This document shows positions 1 through 7,066 of a stretch of DNA of 11,096 bases, piece by piece; within the stretch, counting starts at the first letter, position 1, and each line of letters starts with the position of its first letter. This DNA is from Ruminococcus sp. CAG:403 (GTDB lineage Bacteria > Bacillota > Clostridia > Oscillospirales > Ruminococcaceae), in assembly GCA_000437255.1 (NCBI GenBank), contig FR899104.1:120913-132008 (forward strand). Reading direction: 5' to 3'. Position numbers and translations under genes: made by a program. The notes beneath the pieces were generated by a model. It was not told the origin of the DNA, did not search any database, and worked only from the letters and a program-made list of their open reading frames with translations.

Positions 1-12
1 TTTTTATTTTTC

Positions 13-25
13 ATTCTATCAGAAT
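13..25 (+). repeat. Small inverted repeat in the gltB leader
   Basis: The 47 nt before gltB hold a T-rich start (positions 1-11) and a perfect 5-bp inverted repeat, ATTCT at 13-17 and AGAAT at 21-25 with a 3-nt loop. The stem is short and AT-rich, so it may have no role. I see no convincing -35/-10 pair in these 47 nt; the promoter of gltB probably lies to the left of the window. Confidence 0.25.
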
Positions 26-32
26 CATACAG

Positions 33-39
33 TAAGGAG
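33..39 (+). promoter_or_regulatory. gltB ribosome binding site
   Basis: TAAGGAG lies 8 nt before the ATG at 48. This fixes the gltB start and leaves a 24-residue propeptide before the catalytic cysteine, as expected for this family. Confidence 0.85.
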
Positions 40-47
40 TCATTGCG

Positions 48-3000
48 ATGGATAATTACAGAATGCAGGAGCCGTATGCAAAGCAGGGTCTCTATGATCC
101 ACAGTTTGAACATGAAAACTGCGGAATTGGTGCCGTGGTAAATATGAGCGGCAAAACAGACCGGAAGGTGGTTGACAGTGCACTGCGCATTGTTGAAACA
201 TTGGAACATCGTGCCGGAAAGGATGCAGAAGGAAAGACTGGTGACGGCGTCGGCATTCTGCTGCAAATCTCCCACACTTATTTTTCCAAGGTTGCCAAAG
301 AAATGGGTATGAAGATTGGCGGAAAACGGGAGTACGGAATCGGAATGTTCTTCTTCCCGCAAACCAAGGAAAAATACGAAGCTGCTATGAAAACCTTCGA
401 AACGGTTTTGCAGGAAGAAAATCTGGAACTGTTGGGCTGGAGAGAAGTGCCAGTGGATCCGTCCGTTTTGGGAAAGAAAGCATTTGCCAGCATGCCGCAC
501 ATCATGCAGGCATTTATCAAAAAACCGGCAGACTGTGAAAAGGGGCTGGCATTTGACCGGAAGCTTTACATTGCCAGAATGGTATTTGAAAAGCGCAATC
601 CGGATACCTATGTGGTATCCTGTTCCAGCCGTACCATCGTCTATAAGGGCATGTTCCTGGTTAAACAGCTGCGGTTGTTCTACACCGATCTGAATAGTCC
701 GGATTACCATTCTGCAATCGGTATTGTACACTCTCGATTCAGCACCAATACCAATCCGAGCTGGCAGCGGTCTCATCCAAACCGAATGATGGTACACAAT
801 GGCGAAATCAATACCATTACCGGAAACGTGGATAAAATGCTGAGCCGGGAATGCATTCTGCACTGTCCGGCATTGGATGACCGGATGCAGGATATCCTGC
901 CGATGCTGGATGTCAGAGGATCCGACTCCGCGCGGCTGGATAATACCCTGGAATTTATGATGATGTCTGGTATGGATCTGCCGCTGGCTGTAATGGTAAC
1001 TATTCCGGAACCATGGTCTCATATTCCGACCATGAGCCGGGAAAAGCGTGCATTCTATCAGTACTATGCCACCATGATGGAACCTTGGGACGGTCCGGCT
1101 TCCATTATCTTCTCAGATGGTGATATTATGGGCGCTGTTTTGGATCGAAATGGTCTGCGTCCTTCCCGGTACTATATTACCGATGACGGTTATCTGATTC
1201 TGTCTTCTGAAGTTGGTGCATTGGAAATTCCGGCAGAACATGTGGTCAAGAAGGAACGGCTGCACCCTGGAAAGATGCTCTTAGTAGATACGGTACAGGG
1301 CAAGCTGATTGATGACGAAACTTTGAAGGAACATTATGCAAAGCGGCAGCCTTACGGTGAGTGGCTGGATCATAATTTGTATGAGCTGCAGGAACTGAAA
1401 ACTCCGAATAAGCGTCCGTTCCGGTTGGGCGGCGAAGATCTGGTTCAGTTGCAGCGTGCATTTGGTTATACTTATGAGTCCATTCATCAGGTGATTGTTC
1501 CGATGGCACTGAATGGCACGGAACCGACAATGGCAATGGGAACTGATCAGCCGGTTCCGGCATTTTCCAAGATGAATCCGCCGCTGTTTGATTACTTTAA
1601 GCAGCTGTTTGCACAGGTTACCAATCCGCCGATTGACTCCATTCGGGAATCGGTTATTACAGATACCACTGTTTATCTGGGTATTTCCGGTAATATTCTG
1701 AAGGAACAGGAAAAGAATTGTCGGGTTTTAAAGGTAAAGAATCCGATTCTGACCAACCTGGATTTGATTAAAATTCGTGGCATGCAGGTAAAGGGCATGA
1801 AGGTTTCTACTTTGTCAATGCTGTATGATAAGAAAACACCGCTGAAGGATGCCATTGAACATCTGTATGTGCAGGCAGATCAGGCACACCAGGATGGTGC
1901 CACCATTTTGGTTCTGTCCGACCGGGGTGTCGATCAGGAACATATGGCAATTCCGTCTCTGCTGGCAGTTTCTGCTTTGCAGCAGTATCTGGTTAAGACC
2001 AGAAAGAACACTGCGGTTTCCATCATTGTGGAAACAGCTGAGCCATGTGAAGTACATCATTTTGCAACGCTGCTGGGCTTCGGTGCCAGCGCAGTCAATC
2101 CGTATCTGGCTTTGGATACGCTGTATGAACTGATCGGAACGGGTGTACTGGATAAGGATTACTCACAGGCTTGTAAGGATTACATTCATGCTGTTGTATC
2201 CGGTATTGTAAAGATTGCTTCTAAGATGGGAATTTCCACCATCCAGTCTTATCAGGGCTCTAAAATTTTTGAAGCACTGGGAATCAGCAAGGATGTCATC
2301 GATGCATACTTCCCGGATACGGTTAGCCGGGTTGGCGGCATTGACTTGGACGACATCAGCCGGCGCAGTCTGGCCATGCATGAATCTGCCTTTGATCCGA
2401 ACGGCTTGCAGGTGGATGATGTTGTCGATGTCGTCGGTGGCCATAAGGCAAGAAGCGGAAGAGAAGAGCATTTGTACAATCCAGCAACCATTCACCTGTT
2501 GCAGCAGGCAACTTGGCGGGATGACTATCAGTTGTTTAAGCAGTATTCTGCTTGCATCAACAACGAGGATACCAATATTACATTGAGAAGCACATTGGAC
2601 TTCCATTATGATGAAAACGGCGGTATTCCGATTGAAGAAGTAGAAAGCGTAGAGAGCATCATGCGTCGCTTCAAGACCGGTGCGATGTCCTATGGTTCTA
2701 TTTCCAAAGAAGCACATGAATGTATGGCAATTGCCATGAACCGAATCGGCGGCAAGTCCAACAGCGGCGAAGGCGGTGAAGATCTGGAACGGATTCAAAC
2801 CTCCGGCAGTGCAGATGATAAATGTTCCGCAATCAAGCAGGTTGCTTCCGGACGGTTTGGCGTTACTTCCAAGTATCTGACTTCTGCAAAGGAAATTCAG
2901 ATCAAAATGGCACAGGGTGCAAAACCGGGTGAAGGCGGTCATCTGCCGGCAAAGAAGGTTTATCCATGGATTGCAAAGACCAGACATTCTACACCGGGTG

Positions 3001-4610
3001 TTGCATTGATTTCTCCGCCTCCGCACCATGATATTTATTCCATTGAGGACTTGGCACAGCTGATCTACGATCTGAAAAATGCCAACCAAAATGCAAGAAT
3101 TTCGGTTAAGCTGGTTTCAGAAGCTGGTGTTGGAACAATTGCAGCAGGTGTTGCAAAAGCAGGTGCAGGTGTTATTCTGATTTCCGGTTATGACGGCGGT
3201 ACGGGTGCTGCACCGGGAAGCTCCATTCACAATGCTGGTTTACCGTGGGAATTGGGACTTTCTGAAACCCACAACACTTTGATCATGAATAACCTGCGTT
3301 CTAAAGTTGCTATTGAAACAGACGGAAAGATGATGACCGGGCGGGATGTTGTGATTGCAGCTATGCTGGGTGCAGAAGAATTCGGTTTTGCAACGGCTCC
3401 GCTGGTTACCATGGGATGTGTAATGATGCGTGTCTGCAACTTGGATACTTGTCCGGTTGGTGTTGCAACACAGAATCCGGAACTGCGGAAACGCTTTAAA
3501 GGCAAGCCGGAATATGTTGTAAACTTCATGAAGTTTGTGGCGCAGGAAATGCGGGAATATATGGCAAAGCTGGGAATTCATACAGTCAATGAACTGGTCG
3601 GCAGAAGTGATCTGCTGTATAAGAAGGAATATCCGGCAGGCAGCCGTCAGGCAAAGATTGATATGTCACAGATTCTGAACAGCCCGTATGCAACTACCGA
3701 TGTAAAGAAGCATTTTGTTCCGGAAGACGTCTTTGATTTCAAGCTGAATGAGACCATTGATGAAACGGTAATTCTGGCTGAAATGCGGGAAGCACTGGAA
3801 AAGAAAGAACCAAAGCGCATTGAGATCAATGTTTCCAATTTGAATCGGTCATTGGGCACCGTTTTCGGTTCTGAAATTACCAGAAAGTATTACAATACGC
3901 TGGACGATGATACTTATGTTGTAAAATGCAATGGTTCCGGCGGACAGAGCTTCGGTGCCTTTATTCCAAAGGGACTGACATTGGAACTGGAAGGGGACAG
4001 CAACGACTACTTCGGAAAGGGCTTGTCCGGCGGAAAGCTGATCGTATATCCGCCGAAGAATTCCAAGTTCCAGGCTGATGAGAACATTATCATTGGCAAC
4101 GTTGCACTGTTTGGTGCCACAAGCGGTAAGGCGTTCATCAACGGAATTGCCGGAGAACGGTTCTGCGTTCGGAACTCTGGTGCTACTGTTGTCGTAGAAG
4201 GTGTTGGGGACCATGGCTGCGAATATATGACCGGCGGCTGTGCCGTTATCCTGGGTGGTACCAGCAAGAACTTTGCAGCCGGTATGAGCGGCGGAATTGC
4301 CTATGTATTGGATGAGGAATGTGATTTGTACACGAAGCTGAATAAATCACTGGTTTCCTTCAGCAGTGTAACGCATCCGGAAGATGTTGCACAGCTCAAG
4401 GGATTGATTGAAGAACACGTTGCAGCAACTGGTTCTGCAAGAGGAACTAAAATTCTGGAACAGTTTGACGAATATCTGCCGAAGTTTAAGAAGATTGTGC
4501 CGCATGACTACGCAAAAATGCTGGCCAGCATTAAGAAGTTCCAAGAGGAAGGCATGGACTTGGAACAGGCACAGTTTGAAGCATTCCATGTGAACACAAT
4601 GAGCAAGTAG
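48..4610 (+). CDS. gltB: Glutamate synthase (NADPH), large (alpha) subunit
   Basis: The 1520-residue product is full length for the bacterial GOGAT large subunit. It releases ammonia from glutamine and passes it through an internal tunnel to 2-oxoglutarate, giving glutamate in the cytoplasm. The N-terminal glutaminase domain (about 25-430) starts at Cys25 in the context ENCGIG; residues 1-24 are the propeptide that is normally cleaved so that Cys25 becomes the N-terminal nucleophile. RFSTN (230-234) and HNGE (250-253) are glutaminase active-site motifs. A central linking domain follows, then the FMN-binding synthase barrel (about 830-1200) with GGTGAAP at 1050-1056. The 3Fe-4S cluster ligands are Cys1124, Cys1130 and Cys1135 (C-x5-C-x4-C). 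The C-terminal glycine-rich beta-helix (GXGXG domain) spans about 1294-1422. The gene is followed after 12 nt by gltD, its partner subunit. No key residue is missing. No gltC-type regulator gene is visible. Confidence 0.97.
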   Translation: MDNYRMQEPYAKQGLYDPQFEHENCGIGAVVNMSGKTDRKVVDSALRIVETLEHRAGKDAEGKTGDGVGILLQISHTYFSKVAKEMGMKIGGKREYGIGMFFFPQTKEKYEAAMKTFETVLQEENLELLGWREVPVDPSVLGKKAFASMPHIMQAFIKKPADCEKGLAFDRKLYIARMVFEKRNPDTYVVSCSSRTIVYKGMFLVKQLRLFYTDLNSPDYHSAIGIVHSRFSTNTNPSWQRSHPNRMMVHNGEINTITGNVDKMLSRECILHCPALDDRMQDILPMLDVRGSDSARLDNTLEFMMMSGMDLPLAVMVTIPEPWSHIPTMSREKRAFYQYYATMMEPWDGPASIIFSDGDIMGAVLDRNGLRPSRYYITDDGYLILSSEVGALEIPAEHVVKKERLHPGKMLLVDTVQGKLIDDETLKEHYAKRQPYGEWLDHNLYELQELKTPNKRPFRLGGEDLVQLQRAFGYTYESIHQVIVPMALNGTEPTMAMGTDQPVPAFSKMNPPLFDYFKQLFAQVTNPPIDSIRESVITDTTVYLGISGNILKEQEKNCRVLKVKNPILTNLDLIKIRGMQVKGMKVSTLSMLYDKKTPLKDAIEHLYVQADQAHQDGATILVLSDRGVDQEHMAIPSLLAVSALQQYLVKTRKNTAVSIIVETAEPCEVHHFATLLGFGASAVNPYLALDTLYELIGTGVLDKDYSQACKDYIHAVVSGIVKIASKMGISTIQSYQGSKIFEALGISKDVIDAYFPDTVSRVGGIDLDDISRRSLAMHESAFDPNGLQVDDVVDVVGGHKARSGREEHLYNPATIHLLQQATWRDDYQLFKQYSACINNEDTNITLRSTLDFHYDENGGIPIEEVESVESIMRRFKTGAMSYGSISKEAHECMAIAMNRIGGKSNSGEGGEDLERIQTSGSADDKCSAIKQVASGRFGVTSKYLTSAKEIQIKMAQGAKPGEGGHLPAKKVYPWIAKTRHSTPGVALISPPPHHDIYSIEDLAQLIYDLKNANQNARISVKLVSEAGVGTIAAGVAKAGAGVILISGYDGGTGAAPGSSIHNAGLPWELGLSETHNTLIMNNLRSKVAIETDGKMMTGRDVVIAAMLGAEEFGFATAPLVTMGCVMMRVCNLDTCPVGVATQNPELRKRFKGKPEYVVNFMKFVAQEMREYMAKLGIHTVNELVGRSDLLYKKEYPAGSRQAKIDMSQILNSPYATTDVKKHFVPEDVFDFKLNETIDETVILAEMREALEKKEPKRIEINVSNLNRSLGTVFGSEITRKYYNTLDDDTYVVKCNGSGGQSFGAFIPKGLTLELEGDSNDYFGKGLSGGKLIVYPPKNSKFQADENIIIGNVALFGATSGKAFINGIAGERFCVRNSGATVVVEGVGDHGCEYMTGGCAVILGGTSKNFAAGMSGGIAYVLDEECDLYTKLNKSLVSFSSVTHPEDVAQLKGLIEEHVAATGSARGTKILEQFDEYLPKFKKIVPHDYAKMLASIKKFQEEGMDLEQAQFEAFHVNTMSK

Positions 4611-4614
4611 GAGG
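4609..4614 (+). promoter_or_regulatory. gltD ribosome binding site overlapping the gltB stop
   Basis: AGGAGG begins inside the TAG stop codon of gltB (4608-4610) and ends 8 nt before the gltD ATG. The overlap suggests that ribosomes ending on gltB can pass directly to gltD, a usual way to keep two subunits balanced. Confidence 0.8.
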
Positions 4615-4622
4615 GCGGCAAA

Positions 4623-6113
4623 ATGGGAAAAGCCACTGGTTTTTTGGAGTATGAACGAGTAGAAAATGCCGGCTTAGAGCCGGAGGAGCGCATTAAAAAT
4701 TATCGGGAATTCCATACGCCCTTGGATTTAGAGGAACGGAAGCGGCAGGGCGCACGCTGCATGGACTGTGGCGTCCCGTTCTGTCAGTCCGGTAAACCGC
4801 TGTTGGGTGGCATGGTGTCCGGCTGTCCGTTGAACAACTTGTGTCCGGAATGGAATGACCTGGTATATCACGGCATGTTTGACCGGGCAGCAAAGCGTCT
4901 GCTGCTGACCAATAATTTTCCGGAATTTACCTCCCGTGTCTGCCCAGCACTTTGTGAAAAAGCATGTACCTGCGGATTGTATGACCAACCGGTTACTGTT
5001 AAGGAAAATGAATATGCTGTCATTGAATATGCATGGGAACATCATTTGATTGAACCGAATCCGCCAAAGGTTCGGACGGGAAAGCGAGTTGCTGTTGTCG
5101 GCTCCGGGCCGTCTGGTCTGGCAGCTGCGGCGCAGCTGAACAAACGGGGACATTCCGTTACCGTTCTGGAACGAGAAGACCGGGTCGGTGGTTTGCTGAT
5201 GTACGGCATTCCAAACATGAAGCTGGAAAAAACCATCGTAGAACGCCGCATCAATCTGATGGAAGCGGAAGGCATTACCTTCCGGACGGGTGTCAATGTT
5301 GGCGTAGATGTAGCGGCAAAGCAGCTGCTGGAGGAGTACGACGCTGTGGTATTGGCATGCGGTGCTTCTCATCCAAGAGACATCAATGTACCGGGACGGG
5401 ATGCAGAGGGTATTTACTTTGCAGTTGATTTCCTGAAAGCAACCACCAAGAGCCTGCTGAATTCCAACCTGTCAGATGGATATTATATTAGTGCAAAATA
5501 TAAGGATGTCATTGTCATCGGCGGCGGCGATACAGGAAATGACTGCGTGGGTACTGCCATTCGGCATGGTTGCAAATCTGTTACCCAGTTGGAAATGATG
5601 CCAAAGCTGCCGGATGAACGGGCTGCAAATAATCCATGGCCGGAGTGGCCGCGGGTCTGCAAGACCGATTACGGTCAGGAAGAAGCCATTGCCATCTTTG
5701 GAAAAGATCCTAGAATGTATCAAACCACAGTCAAGCAGTTCCTGAAAAATGAAAAAGGACAGCTGTGCGGAGTGGAAACGGTCAAGCTGCAATTTATTAA
5801 GGATGAAGCAACCGGACGAAACAAAATGGTAGAAATTCCGGGCAGCGAAGTAACCTTAAATGCGGATTTGGTTTTGATTGCAGCTGGATTCTTAGGGTCT
5901 GAAGCGTATGTGACAGATGCATTTGGCGTTGCATGTACACCGCGCACCAATGTTGCAACAGAGACAGATCATTACAAGACCAATGTGGAAAAGGTATTTA
6001 CCGCAGGTGATATGCATCGTGGGCAGTCTCTGGTTGTATGGGCAATTCGGGAAGGCAGAGAAGCTGCAAAAGAAGTGGATCAATATTTAATGGGCTATAC
6101 CAAATTACGATAA
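4623..6113 (+). CDS. gltD: Glutamate synthase (NADPH), small (beta) subunit
   Basis: The 496-residue product is the usual length for the FAD-containing GOGAT beta subunit, which takes electrons from NADPH and feeds them through two 4Fe-4S clusters to the FMN of GltB. The N-terminal part carries the cluster cysteines: Cys46, Cys49, Cys54, Cys68 and Cys74, then Cys107, Cys111, Cys115 and Cys117. The FAD-binding Rossmann motif is GSGPSG at 160-165, and the NADPH-binding motif is GGGDTG at 300-305. A GDMHRGQSL segment near the C terminus is the second FAD contact typical of this fold. Related oxidoreductases (NfnB/SudA-like, dihydropyrimidine dehydrogenase N-terminal part) share the fold, but the direct pairing with gltB and the full-length match make GltD the firm choice. 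The start is fixed by the AGGAGG 8 nt upstream. Confidence 0.96.
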   Translation: MGKATGFLEYERVENAGLEPEERIKNYREFHTPLDLEERKRQGARCMDCGVPFCQSGKPLLGGMVSGCPLNNLCPEWNDLVYHGMFDRAAKRLLLTNNFPEFTSRVCPALCEKACTCGLYDQPVTVKENEYAVIEYAWEHHLIEPNPPKVRTGKRVAVVGSGPSGLAAAAQLNKRGHSVTVLEREDRVGGLLMYGIPNMKLEKTIVERRINLMEAEGITFRTGVNVGVDVAAKQLLEEYDAVVLACGASHPRDINVPGRDAEGIYFAVDFLKATTKSLLNSNLSDGYYISAKYKDVIVIGGGDTGNDCVGTAIRHGCKSVTQLEMMPKLPDERAANNPWPEWPRVCKTDYGQEEAIAIFGKDPRMYQTTVKQFLKNEKGQLCGVETVKLQFIKDEATGRNKMVEIPGSEVTLNADLVLIAAGFLGSEAYVTDAFGVACTPRTNVATETDHYKTNVEKVFTAGDMHRGQSLVVWAIREGREAAKEVDQYLMGYTKLR

Positions 6114-6131
6114 AATCAATCGGTATTCATC

Positions 6132-6178
6132 AGCTTTCCGGTAGACAGTAAATTTTACTGTTGCCGGAAAGCTTTTGT
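6132..6178 (+). terminator. Rho-independent terminator after gltD
   Basis: A perfect 10-bp outer stem (AGCTTTCCGG at 6132-6141, CCGGAAAGCT at 6164-6173) surrounds a perfect inner stem (ACAGTAAA at 6145-6152, TTTACTGT at 6154-6161; the last pairs open into the loop). The joining TAG/TG bases can form two G-U pairs around one bulged A, so the whole is nearly continuous. TTTTGTGTGT follows. It begins 18 nt after the gltD stop and closes the gltBD operon. Confidence 0.9.
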
Positions 6179-6192
6179 GTGTGCTTCCAGTT

Positions 6193-6204
6193 TTCAAAAA
6201 ACGG
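6193..6204 (+). repeat. 12-nt direct repeat, copy 1, upstream of the nth promoter
   Basis: TTCAAAAAACGG here recurs exactly at 6296-6307. This copy ends 13 nt before the proposed -35 of nth. Meaning unknown; it could be a binding site or a chance match in A-rich DNA. Confidence 0.45.
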
Positions 6205-6217
6205 TTTGATTTGCCAC

Positions 6218-6246
6218 TTGTGTAGAAGAAAAGAATGTGGTATAAT
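6218..6246 (+). promoter_or_regulatory. nth promoter with extended -10
   Basis: The -10 TATAAT (6241-6246) is a perfect consensus and is preceded by TGG (6238-6240), the extended -10 TGn motif. The best -35 at the right distance is TTGTGT (6218-6223), 17 nt away; it is weak (3 of 6), which an extended -10 can offset. Transcription would start near 6253, giving an untranslated leader of about 65 nt before the TTG start of nth. Confidence 0.7.
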
Positions 6247-6295
6247 AATACAAATTATGAGAACCTGTACTGCACAATACTATGCAATGGACAAG

Positions 6296-6307
6296 TTCAA
6301 AAAACGG
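6296..6307 (+). repeat. 12-nt direct repeat, copy 2, at the nth ribosome binding site
   Basis: Second exact copy of TTCAAAAAACGG (first at 6193-6204). Its last two bases are the start of the GGAAG ribosome binding site of nth, so a protein or RNA bound here would cover the translation start region. Confidence 0.45.
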
Positions 6308-6310
6308 AAG
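6306..6310 (+). promoter_or_regulatory. nth ribosome binding site that decides a TTG start
   Basis: GGAAG lies 8 nt before the TTG at 6319. The alternative in-frame starts are worse: GTG at 6310 overlaps this site, and ATG at 6235 lies upstream of the expected transcription start. Confidence 0.65.
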
Positions 6311-6318
6311 TGATTACA

Positions 6319-6948
6319 TTGACAAAACAGGAAATCTGCATCAAGGCATGCGATGTGTTGGAGCAAGTTTATCCGGAATCCGTCTGTGCGCTGCACTATG
6401 CACACCCTTACCAGCTGGTTATTGCGGTGCGGCTGTCTGCACAGTGTACCGATGCACGGGTTAACATTGTCACCAAGGAGCTATTTGCAAAATATCCAAC
6501 GCTGGAATCCTTTGCGGAGGCAGATCTTGCAGAATTGGAAGCGGTGATCAAACCATGCGGCTTTTATCATATGAAGGCGAAAAGCATCAAGGAAATGGCC
6601 AACCAGCTGCTCACACAGTTTGGGGGAGAGCTGCCGCATACCATGGAGGAACTGCTCACGCTGTCCGGTGTCGGCAGAAAATCTGCCAATTTGATTTTGG
6701 GCGATATTTTCGGACAGCCGGCAATTGTGGCAGATACGCACTTTATTCGCATTACCGGACGGCTTGGTCTGACCAAACACAAGGAACCGGAAAAGGTGGA
6801 GCGGGATTTACGGAAATTGGTTCCGCCGGAACGCTCTTCGGACTTCTGTCACCGGGTGGTGCAATTTGGGCGGGATGTCTGCCGTGCGAGAAAACCACTC
6901 TGTTCCAATTGTCCTATGGCAGACTTTTGCAAGTCCGCTGAAAAATAA
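6319..6948 (+). CDS. nth: Endonuclease III (DNA glycosylase/AP lyase)
   Basis: The product, 209 residues from the TTG start, removes oxidised pyrimidines from DNA and cuts the strand at the resulting abasic site in base excision repair. The helix-hairpin-helix LSGVGRKSAN (115-124) contains the catalytic Lys121, and Asp139 in VADTH is the second catalytic residue. The C-terminal 4Fe-4S cluster ligands are Cys188, Cys195, Cys198 and Cys204 with the family spacing C-x6-C-x2-C-x5-C. All of these positions are one higher than in E. coli Nth (Lys120, Asp138, Cys187/194/197/203, from memory), which supports the TTG start; starting at the ATG at 6235 would add 28 residues with no family match and would overlap the promoter. 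MutY is unlikely because the catalytic Lys in the hairpin is an Nth trait and the MutY C-terminal domain is absent. The gene stands alone between the gltD terminator and the secA promoter. No clear terminator follows it. Confidence 0.93.
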   Translation: MTKQEICIKACDVLEQVYPESVCALHYAHPYQLVIAVRLSAQCTDARVNIVTKELFAKYPTLESFAEADLAELEAVIKPCGFYHMKAKSIKEMANQLLTQFGGELPHTMEELLTLSGVGRKSANLILGDIFGQPAIVADTHFIRITGRLGLTKHKEPEKVERDLRKLVPPERSSDFCHRVVQFGRDVCRARKPLCSNCPMADFCKSAEK

Positions 6949-7002
6949 GAACAAATTCTAACAGCTGTTTTTGGGAAAATTGTGCAGAATTGGAAAAGAG
7001 TA

Positions 7003-7031
7003 TTGACAAATGAAAGAAACTTGGGTATACT
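7003..7031 (+). promoter_or_regulatory. secA promoter, near consensus
   Basis: TTGACA (7003-7008) and TATACT (7026-7031) are separated by exactly 17 nt. This is a textbook vegetative sigma-factor promoter. Transcription should begin near 7038, leaving a leader of about 29 nt. A later TTG at 7037 is in frame with secA but sits at or before the transcription start, so it is not used as the start. Confidence 0.88.
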
Positions 7032-7044
7032 AATAATTGTATAC
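7025..7044 (+). repeat. Paired GTATAC palindrome over the secA -10 and +1
   Basis: GTATAC occurs at 7025-7030 and again at 7039-7044, 8 nt apart; with the next T, GTATACT is a 7-nt direct repeat. Each hexamer is self-complementary, so the pair is at once a direct and an inverted repeat with 14-nt centre spacing. The first copy overlaps the -10 and the second covers the expected start of transcription, a position typical of operators. No regulator is identified. Confidence 0.4.
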
Positions 7045-7051
7045 TTTTTAT

Positions 7052-7059
7052 AAAGGCGG
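7052..7059 (+). promoter_or_regulatory. secA ribosome binding site
   Basis: AAAGGCGG ends 7 nt before the ATG at 7067 and selects that ATG over the in-frame TTG at 7037. Confidence 0.75.
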
Positions 7060-7066
7060 TAAACCG

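Noticed and set aside
2163..3089. 308-residue open frame on the - strand inside gltB
   Set aside because: It lies fully opposite conserved GltB synthase-domain sequence, has no ribosome binding site that I can see, and its composition (many Cys, Ile, Arg, Asn) shows no recognisable domain. It is a by-product of the codon choice of gltB.
6211..6246. TTGCCA paired with TATAAT as the nth promoter
   Set aside because: The spacing is 24 nt, too long for a standard sigma factor; TTGTGT at 17 nt with the extended -10 fits better.
6282..6464. 60-codon open frame starting in the nth leader and overlapping nth in another frame
   Set aside because: It could have been a leader peptide, but no ribosome binding site precedes its ATG and it continues deep into nth, where the conserved protein is in the other frame.
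6960..6972. AACAGCTGTT followed by T-run after nth, as a terminator
   Set aside because: The palindrome has no room for a loop, so it cannot form a stable hairpin; a longer imperfect pairing around it (ACAAATT with AATTGT) is too weak.
7040..7045. Second TATACT as an alternative secA -10
   Set aside because: No -35 lies at the right distance, and transcription from it would begin inside the secA ribosome binding site.
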